From assembly GCA_007132995.1 (NCBI GenBank), contig SLNP01000051.1, forward strand, positions 1-41,253: 41,253 nt of DNA, given 5' to 3'. Of this stretch, positions 25,845-33,914 are shown one piece after another; positions within the stretch are counted from its first letter, which is position 1, and the number at the start of each line of letters is the position of its first letter. The DNA comes from Bacteroidales bacterium. GTDB lineage: Bacteria; Bacteroidota; Bacteroidia; Bacteroidales; VadinHA17. The notes beneath the pieces are model-generated. The model did no database searches. It was not told where the DNA came from and saw only the letters and a list, made by a program, of their open reading frames with translations. The position numbers and the translations under genes are program-made.

Positions 25845-27638
25845 TTACTGAATGCTGATAGCATCAAACTTACATTTATCCATACATGCACCGCATTTGA
25901 TGCAGACTGATATATCTATAAAGTGAGGCTCTTTCCTCTCGCCCGATATTGCATTAACAGGGCATACTCTCGCACAGGCGGTACAGCCCACGCAGTTGGT
26001 CTCACTTATCACATAGTTCATTAGCTCCTTGCATGCACCGGCAGGACACTTTTTGTCAATAACATGAGCCAAATACTCATTCATGAAGTTATCGAGCGTT
26101 GAGAGTACCGGATTGGGTGAGGTCTGCCCGAGTCCGCATAGTGAAGACTCTTTTATTACTGTCGACATATTCCTTAATCTGTCAAGATCACTCTCTTCAG
26201 CATTGCCTTTGCATATATGCTCCAGAAGTTCATGCAGTCTCTTATTGCCTATGCGGCATGGCGAACATTTGCCACAAGACTCCTCGACCGTGAAGTCCAG
26301 GAAGTACTTCGATACCTCGACCATGCAGTCATCTTCATCAAGCACTATCATACCGCCTGAACCCATCATTGATCCGACTGCCAGAAGTGTATCGAACTCT
26401 ATAGGAGTGTCCAGGTGCTCCTCGGTAAGACAGCCTCCTGACGGGCCACCAGTCTGTATGGCCTTGAATTTCTTTCCGTTCTTAATACCGCCTCCGATTT
26501 CAAATATTACATCTCGTAGTGTAATACCCATGGGGACCTCTACTAGTCCCACATTGTTTACCTTACCGGCCAGAGCGAATACCTTGGTTCCCGTTGAACG
26601 GTTTGTACCAATTTTGGCAAACCAGTCAGCTCCTTTGAGGTATATTGGAGGAATTGAGGCGAAGGTCTCAACATTATTCACATTTGTCGGCCTACCCATA
26701 AAACCGGACTCGGCAGGGAAAGGTGGCTTGACAGTCGGCTCTCCTCTTTCACCCTCCATTGAATGAATAAGGGCTGTCTCTTCGCCGCATACGAAAGCAC
26801 CGGCCCCATATTTAAGCTCTATGTCGAATGAGAAATCTGTTCCGAATATGCTCTTTCCAAGCAGTCCGTACTCTCTTGCCTGCACGATTGCCGTCTTAAG
26901 CCTTTCGATAGCCAGCGGGTATTCTGCCCTGATATATATAAGGCCTTTGTCGGCACCTATGCAGTAACCACAAATGGCCATCGCCTCCAGAACGGTGTGG
27001 GGGTCTCCCTCAAGAATAGAGCGATCCATGAAGGCTCCGGGGTCTCCCTCATCTGCGTTGCAGACAACATATTTCTGGTCGGCTCTGTTTTTGAATGCAT
27101 ACTCCCACTTCAGCCCTGTGGAGAATCCTCCGCCGCCCCTTCCGCGCAGCCCGGACTTTTTCAGGGTTTCAATTGCCTCTTCTGGTGACATCTCTGTAAC
27201 TACCTTGCCAAGCGCTTCGTATGCATCTTTTGCTATTGCGTCGTCAATGTTGTCAGGATCTATAAAACCGCAATTTCGCAGCGCTATGCGCATCTGCTTT
27301 TTGTAGAATCCCATCTTCCTGGAGTCAGCGATTTTCTCTTTCGTTTCAGGATCTGTGAAAAGAAGTCGCTCAACCCTGCGCCCTTTTATAATATGCTCCT
27401 GAATCACTTCAGTTGCGTCCTGGGGCTTCACCTGTGTATAGAAGGTGTTGTCGGGCATTATCTTTATTATAGGCCCCTGTTCGCAGAAGCCAAAACACCC
27501 GGTACGGATAGCCTGAACATCATTCTCAAGCTCGTTGGCCTCTATTTCACTATTTAGTTGTGACAGCAGCTCCTCACTAAGTGAGGCCTGGCACCCAGTG
27601 CCGGCACAAACAAGTATCTGCATCTTATATTTTATCAT
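25845..27638 (-). CDS. hydB: [FeFe] hydrogenase flavoprotein subunit HydB / HndC (NuoF-like)
   Basis: A 597-residue NADH- and FMN-binding subunit. The N-terminal [2Fe-2S] domain is complete (Cys11, 16, 48, 52; CAGTGC and GCFGFC). The core has GLRGRGGGGFSTGLKW and GAGAFVCGEETALIHS, then ESCGKCSPC with SLCGLGQTSPNP, the LAHVIDKKCPAGAC segment and a C-terminal 2x[4Fe-4S] ferredoxin. In the Thermotoga and Acetobacterium enzymes this subunit carries the FMN where electrons from H2 are split between NAD+ and ferredoxin, so a bifurcating role is expected but not shown. MIKYKMQILVC offers a second ATG at 27623. It is about the same length and layout as the copy at 11.4 kb. Confidence 0.94.
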   Translation of the reverse strand: MIKYKMQILVCAGTGCQASLSEELLSQLNSEIEANELENDVQAIRTGCFGFCEQGPIIKIMPDNTFYTQVKPQDATEVIQEHIIKGRRVERLLFTDPETKEKIADSRKMGFYKKQMRIALRNCGFIDPDNIDDAIAKDAYEALGKVVTEMSPEEAIETLKKSGLRGRGGGGFSTGLKWEYAFKNRADQKYVVCNADEGDPGAFMDRSILEGDPHTVLEAMAICGYCIGADKGLIYIRAEYPLAIERLKTAIVQAREYGLLGKSIFGTDFSFDIELKYGAGAFVCGEETALIHSMEGERGEPTVKPPFPAESGFMGRPTNVNNVETFASIPPIYLKGADWFAKIGTNRSTGTKVFALAGKVNNVGLVEVPMGITLRDVIFEIGGGIKNGKKFKAIQTGGPSGGCLTEEHLDTPIEFDTLLAVGSMMGSGGMIVLDEDDCMVEVSKYFLDFTVEESCGKCSPCRIGNKRLHELLEHICKGNAEESDLDRLRNMSTVIKESSLCGLGQTSPNPVLSTLDNFMNEYLAHVIDKKCPAGACKELMNYVISETNCVGCTACARVCPVNAISGERKEPHFIDISVCIKCGACMDKCKFDAISIQ

Positions 27639-27661
27639 AATACTCTCCTCCTGAAGTGATG

Positions 27662-28054
27662 TTAGTCGATAGTCTGATAGTTGTCTGGCAGTATACCCTC
27701 TACCAATTCTCCGAATTTGATATACTTTTCAATAATCTCGTCCGCCTTGGCCTTATCAACATATCCGAAGACCACCGGCTCTTCACCAGGCCTCTTTACC
27801 TCAATGGTAGGCTCTGCGAAGCAGTAGCCCATGTCACCTGTCTGCATTACCACTGCATCGATGTTGCGTTTGTCCAGCTCTTCTATAAGAAAAGCCATAA
27901 CCTCTTTTGCGCCAGAAGCAATTCCGCTGGTCGCCATGCCAACTTTGATAACGACACGGCCTTCAGGGCTGTCTCCCTTCTCCCTAAGCTCAACTTTGGC
28001 CTGTAGCTTACTCTTCATCTTTTTAAGATCGGCCACTGTTTTTACTTTGCTCAT
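27662..28054 (-). CDS. HndB-like thioredoxin-fold protein lacking cluster cysteines
   Basis: A 130-residue first gene of the hydrogenase operon. It resembles the (2Fe-2S) ferredoxin-like HndB subunit: VVIKVGMATSGIASGAKEVM (family: ...GTCGIAAGA...) and GYCFAEPTIEVKRPG, then a VDKAKADEIIEKYI helix. It holds one cysteine only (Cys78). Of the usual four ligands the other three are missing (Thr/Ser at residues 42-43), so it probably binds no [2Fe-2S] cluster. It could be a structural or regulatory subunit. Gap to hydB is 23 bp. Confidence 0.8.
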   Translation of the reverse strand: MSKVKTVADLKKMKSKLQAKVELREKGDSPEGRVVIKVGMATSGIASGAKEVMAFLIEELDKRNIDAVVMQTGDMGYCFAEPTIEVKRPGEEPVVFGYVDKAKADEIIEKYIKFGELVEGILPDNYQTID

Positions 28055-28185
28055 GTTTACCGTTTTTGACTGTTTATACCTATTTTCCTGTTAATCCGAC
28101 TCTCAGCCACCCCACTCTTTAATCTCTAGAAAAGCCGGGGGTGAAGCAAATTGATCATAAAAGTATTCACAATTCTAATTCGATG

Positions 28186-28193
28186 CAAATATA
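28186..28193 (-). promoter_or_regulatory. candidate -7 box of the hydrogenase operon
   Basis: CAAATATA is an exact reverse complement of TAnnTTTG and lies about 132 bp before the first start codon at 28054. No clear TTG lies at the standard upstream distance; the tandem repeats begin 11 bp further upstream, covering the -33 zone. Confidence 0.5.
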
Positions 28194-28203
28194 GAAATTA
28201 TTC

Positions 28204-28237
28204 TTGTGAAAAAAATAACATTGTGAAAAAAATAACA
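28204..28237. repeat. two adjacent 17-bp direct repeats, Rex-operator-like
   Basis: TTGTGAAAAAAATAACA occurs at 28204-28220 and again, identically and with no spacer, at 28221-28237. Each copy reads as an imperfect palindrome: left half TTGTGAA, four A residues, right half ATAACA. This approaches the Rex operator pattern TTGT(G/T)AAnnnnTT(A/C)ACAA, with the left half almost perfect and the right half weaker. Overlap with the -33 zone would suit a repressor that responds to the NADH/NAD+ ratio. Confidence 0.6.
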
Positions 28238-28241
28238 GAAA

Positions 28242-28260
28242 ACGACATGATTTTTGTCGT
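28242..28260. promoter_or_regulatory. inverted repeat ACGACA-N7-TGTCGT
   Basis: A perfect 6-bp inverted repeat with a 7-bp centre, directly upstream of the 17-bp repeats. The symmetry and position suit a second operator for a dimeric regulator; the sequence does not match a regulator I recognise. A short hairpin in a transcript reading through from the peptidase gene is the alternative. Confidence 0.35.
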
Positions 28261-28379
28261 GTTTTCAATTAAGGTGCTGGATGTCAATATAATTATTAAT
28301 GTTGTTAAGAGTAAGTAATGTCGGGCCCCTATTGGCTAACAGGTGGCAAAAATGGCGTTTCACAGGTGAGGTGGCAGGA

Positions 28380-30905
28380 CTATTTCAACAGAATGTTGGC
28401 AAGAAGAAGCCTGCCGCTTTTCCAGTACCCGCGGAAGTAGGGGTTGTCTGCAATATAGATAACCTCGCCGCGTCCAACTCTCTCAGATCCTATTATCAAG
28501 CTATTAGCTGCCCTTCTTTGAAATCTGTATCCGGCAAAACCTGCTACAGGTGTGCCATCTTTGACATAACCGATATTTCTTCCCGGAGACTCCATGAATG
28601 GAAATCCGTCTGAACGCCTCATAATAAACCAATGATTACCCATTCCGTAACTGTAGGGGTGTGTAGTATCAAGATCAACCCTGTATATGGCTCCTGAGGA
28701 GCGGTCAGGCAGGTTTCTCCTTGATGCTTCATCGTAGCTTACAAGAAGGGTGGTGTCATCACTCCTTACCCGATCACGATCAGCTCTCCTCTCCTCTGTT
28801 CGCCTCTCTGCAGCTCTGGCAAGGGCAGTGCCACTCTCTGAACTGAACAGTCCTGCTGCCCTGTCGAGTGCCAGAACTTTACCTCCGCCGCGAACAAACT
28901 CAAATATTTTATCTTTGAATCGTGTATGATTACCCGAGGTTAAAATCAGTACATCATAATCTGAGAGATCGGCACCGGCAAATCGTGATGAGTGAATTAT
29001 TGTCAGAGGATAGTTGAACTCCCTCTCAAAGAGGTACCATATCTCGCCCATTGCTCCGGCTGAGACTCCATCCCCACCAATGGTTGCAATTCTGGGTGGC
29101 AACACAAGGCGTGTGTTTCGCGATCCGAAATCAATGCCACTTTCAGACATTCCTGTAGTTGTTGTGTGTAGGTGAACACCGGCATCATTGGCCGCATTTG
29201 TGACAAGGGAATCGAATAGTGAGGGTATGTGGCTGTTGTCAGCCCTTGTAATCATAAGGGCTCCTCTGCCAAAATCTTTACCGTTAATTGTGAAAGGCTC
29301 TGTAGAATGCCTGACTCTGACATTATTGCGGTATAGCGATGTCAGGAATCTCACCTCGTTAAAACCTTTCCACTCTGATATATATGCGTATGCATGGTTT
29401 TCAGTCTCATTGACTATGCTTCGTGTAATATCTACCTTCTCATCTCTGAAGGGGATAGATTCGGCGACAGCGTAAGAGCTGACATTATATATATACGGGA
29501 GGGCCCATGCTGAGAGGTCGTAACTAACAGAGTCGGTCGAAATGCTCTCAGGCTCAAAAAGAACCTTGACAAAGTGCCCCTGAGGCTGACTCGCGGGTAT
29601 CACAATGTCTCCCTCTTTTACCACAAACTCACGGTCTTCACCCTCCAGATAGTCAAAGCCACGATATCTTCTCCCGGGGCTGGCGACATAATGGTACCTT
29701 ATAAGATTGTTGTCAAGCAGCTCCAGGAGTGACTCGAGTGATGAATGCTCATTATCACCCCTTATCAATAGAGAGCCATAATCAAAGGGAGGGGCGTTTA
29801 CGGCGGTCGAAAAGTAATCATTTAAACCCTGTACCAGCCTTTCACTATTATCAGATGCAGCTTTAATTGTAGCCATTGAGGCCAGAAAGTGTCCCTCTAT
29901 ACGGTCAGAAAGGGTGAGTGTGTCTCCTGCAGACCTCTTTATTGAAAGACCTGCCCCGCCACCCCCGGCCTGTTCATATGTAAAACCCATAGCTCCGTTG
30001 AAGAGGGGCCATGTGTCGCCGAAGCTGGGAGCAAAAAGGTCGAATGTCTCTTTTGTAAAATAGAGCAGATTATGCTTGTCAAAAAGATATGCATTAGCCC
30101 TTCCGGTTATCTCATGAAACTCCCTCTGCCATTCGGTGATTGCCTCATGCCAGGGATCGGCACCGGGAGGGAAAAAAAAGTTTGATGCGGAGCCCATCTC
30201 ATGAAAGTCTGCATGTACATGAGGCATAAAACGCTGGTAAAGTGCAATTCTTTGTCGGGTCTCAATCTGGGTCTGCCATGTCCAGTCACGGTTCAGGTCA
30301 AAGAGGTAGTGGTTTGACCTTGATCCTGGCCACCCCTGTGTGCGCTCCCATGAATTAGGATCGGGGTTTGGTTCCGATGGCTGCATCATTCTGTAAATAA
30401 AAGCGTAACGATCTCTGCCATCCGGGTTAAGGCAGGGATCAAGAATGATCACACACCTCTCAAGCCACTCTTCAACACCCTCATAACCTGAAGTGGCAAG
30501 AGTATAAAGTGTCAGTAGTGCAGCTTCCATACCTACAGATTCATTACCATGCAGGTTGTAGCTGAGCCAGACAAAGGGTAGTTGCTCACCGGTAAACTCA
30601 TAGTCGGCAAACCCTGCCTTTGATAGGTTATTCCTTCTTAACTCCTCAAGCTTTGCTATGTTGGCAGGTGAAGATATATAGGCAACACCCAGCTCTCTTC
30701 CCTCATAGCTTCTGCCATAGCTCTCATAAACTACTGCCGGCGAGTTGGCAGCAACATGTTTTACATAGGCAACTGCATCATGATGAAATGTAAACATGGT
30801 TCCCGGTTCATATCCCAGGAATTCGCCCGGCGATTTTATTGTTTGTGTGTGCGCTGATAGCAAGGTAACTAAGCTAATTAAAACTGTTGTGACAACTCTC
30901 TTCAT
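28380..30905 (-). CDS. secreted M14 zinc carboxypeptidase family protein
   Basis: An 841-residue exported protein with a signal peptide ending near residue 20. M14 features: zinc ligands His119 and Glu122 in NLHGNESVG, the substrate-binding NPDGRDRY, a further His in HADFHEMG (about 231-235) and a probable catalytic Glu in FTYEQAGGGGAG (about residue 315). The second half contains a glutamine-amidotransferase-like alpha/beta region (IWYLFEREFNYPLTIIH, DVLILTSGNHTRFKDKIFEF, VRGGGKVLALDRA). This long form is common in Bacteroidetes; its substrate (protein or peptidoglycan peptides) is not known from the sequence. Single gene; its upstream region is shared with the divergent speA. Confidence 0.88.
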   Translation of the reverse strand: MKRVVTTVLISLVTLLSAHTQTIKSPGEFLGYEPGTMFTFHHDAVAYVKHVAANSPAVVYESYGRSYEGRELGVAYISSPANIAKLEELRRNNLSKAGFADYEFTGEQLPFVWLSYNLHGNESVGMEAALLTLYTLATSGYEGVEEWLERCVIILDPCLNPDGRDRYAFIYRMMQPSEPNPDPNSWERTQGWPGSRSNHYLFDLNRDWTWQTQIETRQRIALYQRFMPHVHADFHEMGSASNFFFPPGADPWHEAITEWQREFHEITGRANAYLFDKHNLLYFTKETFDLFAPSFGDTWPLFNGAMGFTYEQAGGGGAGLSIKRSAGDTLTLSDRIEGHFLASMATIKAASDNSERLVQGLNDYFSTAVNAPPFDYGSLLIRGDNEHSSLESLLELLDNNLIRYHYVASPGRRYRGFDYLEGEDREFVVKEGDIVIPASQPQGHFVKVLFEPESISTDSVSYDLSAWALPYIYNVSSYAVAESIPFRDEKVDITRSIVNETENHAYAYISEWKGFNEVRFLTSLYRNNVRVRHSTEPFTINGKDFGRGALMITRADNSHIPSLFDSLVTNAANDAGVHLHTTTTGMSESGIDFGSRNTRLVLPPRIATIGGDGVSAGAMGEIWYLFEREFNYPLTIIHSSRFAGADLSDYDVLILTSGNHTRFKDKIFEFVRGGGKVLALDRAAGLFSSESGTALARAAERRTEERRADRDRVRSDDTTLLVSYDEASRRNLPDRSSGAIYRVDLDTTHPYSYGMGNHWFIMRRSDGFPFMESPGRNIGYVKDGTPVAGFAGYRFQRRAANSLIIGSERVGRGEVIYIADNPYFRGYWKSGRLLLANILLK

Positions 30906-31088
30906 ATCTCTCCGTTTTGGAACCTCTAAATATAGAATAAATAATTATTTTTATCACCTTTGCCACAGTAGCCGGGTGCCCTCTTTCTGTAGTGTGCGAC
31001 AGGAAGTGCTCCCTGAAGGAGATTACCTCTCTGCTGGCGTGGGAGTCTCATTGAACTTATCGGTTAACACCAAATAATTAGTTGTGTA

Positions 31089-32981
31089 ATGAGAAAGTGG
31101 AAAATTGAGGATTCAGCTGACCTTTATAATATAAGCGGGTGGGGAGGAAAATACTTCTCGGTAAATGAAGAGGGTAATGTTACTGTGAGACCCGGAGAAG
31201 AAATGGCTGCAGTTGATCTTAAGGAGCTGCTTGATGAACTTGTGTTAAGTGATGTTACCACGCCGGTTCTTCTGCGGTTCCCCGATATTCTGGATGACAG
31301 GATAAAGACTATCTCAAACTGTTTCCATACAGCTTCAAGAGAGTATGACTACAAGGCACAAAGCTATGTGATATACCCTATAAAGGTTAATCAGATGCGT
31401 CCTGTTGTTGAGGAGATTGTAAGTCATGGAAAGAAGTTTAATATAGGTCTTGAGGCCGGCTCGAAACCGGAACTTCATGCAGTAATTGCTATTAACACCG
31501 ACCCCGACTCTCTTATTATATGCAACGGCTATAAGGATGAGGACTATATTGAGCTTGCACTTCTTGCACAGAAAATGGGTAAGCGCATATTTATTGTGAT
31601 TGAGAAGCTCAATGAACTGAAGATGGTTACGGCTATCGCCAGAAGGCTTAAGGTACGCCCAAACCTCGGAATACGCATTAAACTTGCCTCTGCCGGCAGT
31701 GGCAAGTGGGAGGAGAGTGGCGGAGATATCAGTAAGTTTGGCCTTACATCAAGCGAGATTCTGGAGGCAATAGATTTTCTCGAAAAGAACAGAATGACAG
31801 ACTCCCTTAAACTCATTCATTTTCATATAGGTAGTCAGGTAACCAAGATCAGAAGAATAAAACTTGCCCTGAGGGAGGCCTCTAACTTCTATGTGCAGCT
31901 ATGCAAGATGGGATATGCCATCGATTTTGTGGATATAGGAGGGGGGCTCGGTGTCGACTACGATGGCACAGCTTCGGCAAGTAGCGCCAGCAGCATAAAC
32001 TACACTATACAGGAGTATGTTAACGACTCGGTCAGTGCGTTTGTCGATGCCAGTGACAAGAATGATATTCCTCATCCCAATATAATAACCGAGTCGGGAA
32101 GATCGCTGACGGCTCACCATTCAATACTTGTTTTTGAGGTATTGGAGGCATCAACACTACCCTCATGGGAGAGCGAAGAGGAACCGGATGATAACGACCA
32201 TGAACTGGTTAAGGAGCTCTACGATCTCTGGGATAATATTAATCAGCCCCGGATGCTGGAATCATGGCATGATGCACAACAGATAAGGGAAGAGGCCCTT
32301 GACCGATTCAGCCTTGGGCTCCTGGATCTCAAAACCAGGGCTCAGGTTGAGAGGCTCTTCTGGTCAATTGCCAGAGAGATTCAAAGGCTCAGCTCCGGAA
32401 CAAAACATGTTCCCGATGAATTGAGGCTCATTAGCAAAATGTTGTCAGACAAGTATTTTTGTAACTTCAGCCTTTTTCAATCACTGCCAGATGTATGGGC
32501 CATTGATCAGGTCTTCCCGGTAATGCCTCTGCACAGGCTTAAGGAGAAGCCGGCTATCTCAGCCACAATACAGGATATAACCTGCGATTCAGACGGGAAA
32601 ATAGACCACTTTATTGCCAACAGACACTCCTCTCACAGCCTGCCTGTACACCCCCTGAAGCCGAAAGAACCATACTTTATAGGGGTATTTCTTGTTGGCG
32701 CCTATCAGGAGATACTGGGTGACCTGCATAATCTCTTCGGTGATACCAATGTGGTTCATGTCGCTGTATCAAAGGATGGCTATAAAGTTGATCAGATAAT
32801 TGACGGAGAGACCGTTGCAGAGGTTCTTAACTATGTGCAGTACAACTCAAAGAGAATGGTAAGAACAGTAGAGACATGGGTTACCAGCTCAGTTAAAACC
32901 GGTAAAATATCACTGGAGGAGGGTAAGGAGTTCCTTTCTAATTACCGCTCAGGGCTTTACGGCTATACATATCTTGAGTAA
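31089..32981 (+). CDS. speA: biosynthetic arginine decarboxylase
   Basis: PLP-dependent fold-III decarboxylase that converts arginine to agmatine and CO2. The 630-residue length fits SpeA. PLP-lysine motif YPIKVNQ (Lys99), HFHIGSQVTKI, the phosphate-binding GGGLGVDYDG, then ESGRSLTAHHS and a C-terminal DQVFPVMPLHRL with CDSDGKIDHF, all in the usual order. Agmatine can be passed to the agmatinase at 6.0 kb to give putrescine. No agmatine deiminase is in the window. The gene is alone on its strand, divergent from the peptidase gene. Confidence 0.95.
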   Translation: MRKWKIEDSADLYNISGWGGKYFSVNEEGNVTVRPGEEMAAVDLKELLDELVLSDVTTPVLLRFPDILDDRIKTISNCFHTASREYDYKAQSYVIYPIKVNQMRPVVEEIVSHGKKFNIGLEAGSKPELHAVIAINTDPDSLIICNGYKDEDYIELALLAQKMGKRIFIVIEKLNELKMVTAIARRLKVRPNLGIRIKLASAGSGKWEESGGDISKFGLTSSEILEAIDFLEKNRMTDSLKLIHFHIGSQVTKIRRIKLALREASNFYVQLCKMGYAIDFVDIGGGLGVDYDGTASASSASSINYTIQEYVNDSVSAFVDASDKNDIPHPNIITESGRSLTAHHSILVFEVLEASTLPSWESEEEPDDNDHELVKELYDLWDNINQPRMLESWHDAQQIREEALDRFSLGLLDLKTRAQVERLFWSIAREIQRLSSGTKHVPDELRLISKMLSDKYFCNFSLFQSLPDVWAIDQVFPVMPLHRLKEKPAISATIQDITCDSDGKIDHFIANRHSSHSLPVHPLKPKEPYFIGVFLVGAYQEILGDLHNLFGDTNVVHVAVSKDGYKVDQIIDGETVAEVLNYVQYNSKRMVRTVETWVTSSVKTGKISLEEGKEFLSNYRSGLYGYTYLE

Positions 32982-33108
32982 ATTGTATCCGCTGCGAAAC
33001 AGCTGAGGCGGAGAATTTATTTTCATCAGGCTGTCACTTTTTTTGATAGGCACTCTTGTGAATTAAAAAAAGAGATAAATTGTCTGCATATACTTAATAC
33101 TATATGCT

Positions 33109-33852
33109 ATGAGACAAGCAGCTCTTTTACTGAGTGTTGTGATTCTGGTTGCGGCTTTCTGTTTTAAGCTGGAAGCTCAGCAGATGAACTGGCGGACAGA
33201 GGGTGCGGAACGGACGCCTGAGTCTGAATTTACCCCGATCGAAAGAGGTAATATTCTATGCCACCTCTCTAACGATGACACCCACTTCTATATTGAGATG
33301 ATTATTTCACATTCGCCCACCCAGAGAATGATTCTTGACTCTGGGGTAAACATCTGGATAGATAGTGAGGGCAGAAGAAATAAAAGTGTGGCAGTCAGAT
33401 ATCCTGCCGGTGCAGAGGTCGTCAGAATGCAACTGCAGGCCAGAGGATCAAGGAGAACCGAGAAGGAAAACAGGTTGCTCTTTGAGAACAGGCCTACTGC
33501 ACTGGCTTATGAGATCCATTTTGCAGGTTTCGGAGAGGGTGGTCCGCCCCGAAGTATTTCCGCAGATGGTGATGAATACAAGGCTTTTGTGAGGTATGAT
33601 GAAGAGGGTAACCTGCTCTATTTCCTCAAATTTCCCAGATCAATTTTTGCGCTGGAGAGAGACAGAAGAGGCGATACGGTTTCATTCAGCATCGGCATAG
33701 AGTACGGTGCAACCAGGGCAGTTCCCTCTGTGGCTCCGACTCAGGGAACAGGAGCTCCTGGAGGCAGGCCCGGTGGTGCTGGTGCTGTTCCTTCACCTCC
33801 TGTACCTCCGAAAATTGTGTGGATAAGAGGCCTTATGCCTGCGGCAGGGTAA
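33109..33852 (+). CDS. exported protein of unknown function with Pro/Gly-rich tail
   Basis: A 247-residue protein with a clear signal peptide (about 1-23, ending LEAQ). The body (25-205) appears beta-rich, with short motifs such as HFYIEMIISHSPTQRMI, SGVNIWIDSEGRRNKSVAVRYP and LAYEIHFAGFGEGGPP, perhaps a carbohydrate-binding or DOMON-like beta-sandwich, but I cannot assign it. A Gly/Pro/Ala-rich segment (about 211-236) precedes a short end. It lies 127 bp after speA on the same strand. Confidence 0.7.
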   Translation: MRQAALLLSVVILVAAFCFKLEAQQMNWRTEGAERTPESEFTPIERGNILCHLSNDDTHFYIEMIISHSPTQRMILDSGVNIWIDSEGRRNKSVAVRYPAGAEVVRMQLQARGSRRTEKENRLLFENRPTALAYEIHFAGFGEGGPPRSISADGDEYKAFVRYDEEGNLLYFLKFPRSIFALERDRRGDTVSFSIGIEYGATRAVPSVAPTQGTGAPGGRPGGAGAVPSPPVPPKIVWIRGLMPAAG

Positions 33853-33914
33853 TAGATTTTAATCCGCAGGTCATGAGTATATGCCGAAGAGTAGCCCTGT
33901 CAGGCTTATAGGAG

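Larger units (their letters stand above)
28055..28379. other. intergenic control region of the hydrogenase operon
   Basis: A 325-bp region without a gene, between the hydrogenase operon start and the 3' end of the M14 peptidase gene (which reads toward it on the same strand). From the operon outwards it holds a leader of roughly 120 nt, a half-site TTCACAA at 28166-28172, an exact -7 box, two 17-bp direct repeats and an inverted repeat, all listed separately. It is more AT-rich than its surroundings. Confidence 0.7.

Noticed and set aside
28204..28237. Possible CRISPR remnant
   Set aside because: The two repeats are directly adjacent with no spacer, only two copies are present and no cas gene is near; an operator pair explains them better.
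31070..31080. CCAAATAA before speA, same as the repeat unit before argF
   Set aside because: A single 8-9 bp copy in AT-rich sequence is expected by chance; no evidence of a shared arginine regulator site.
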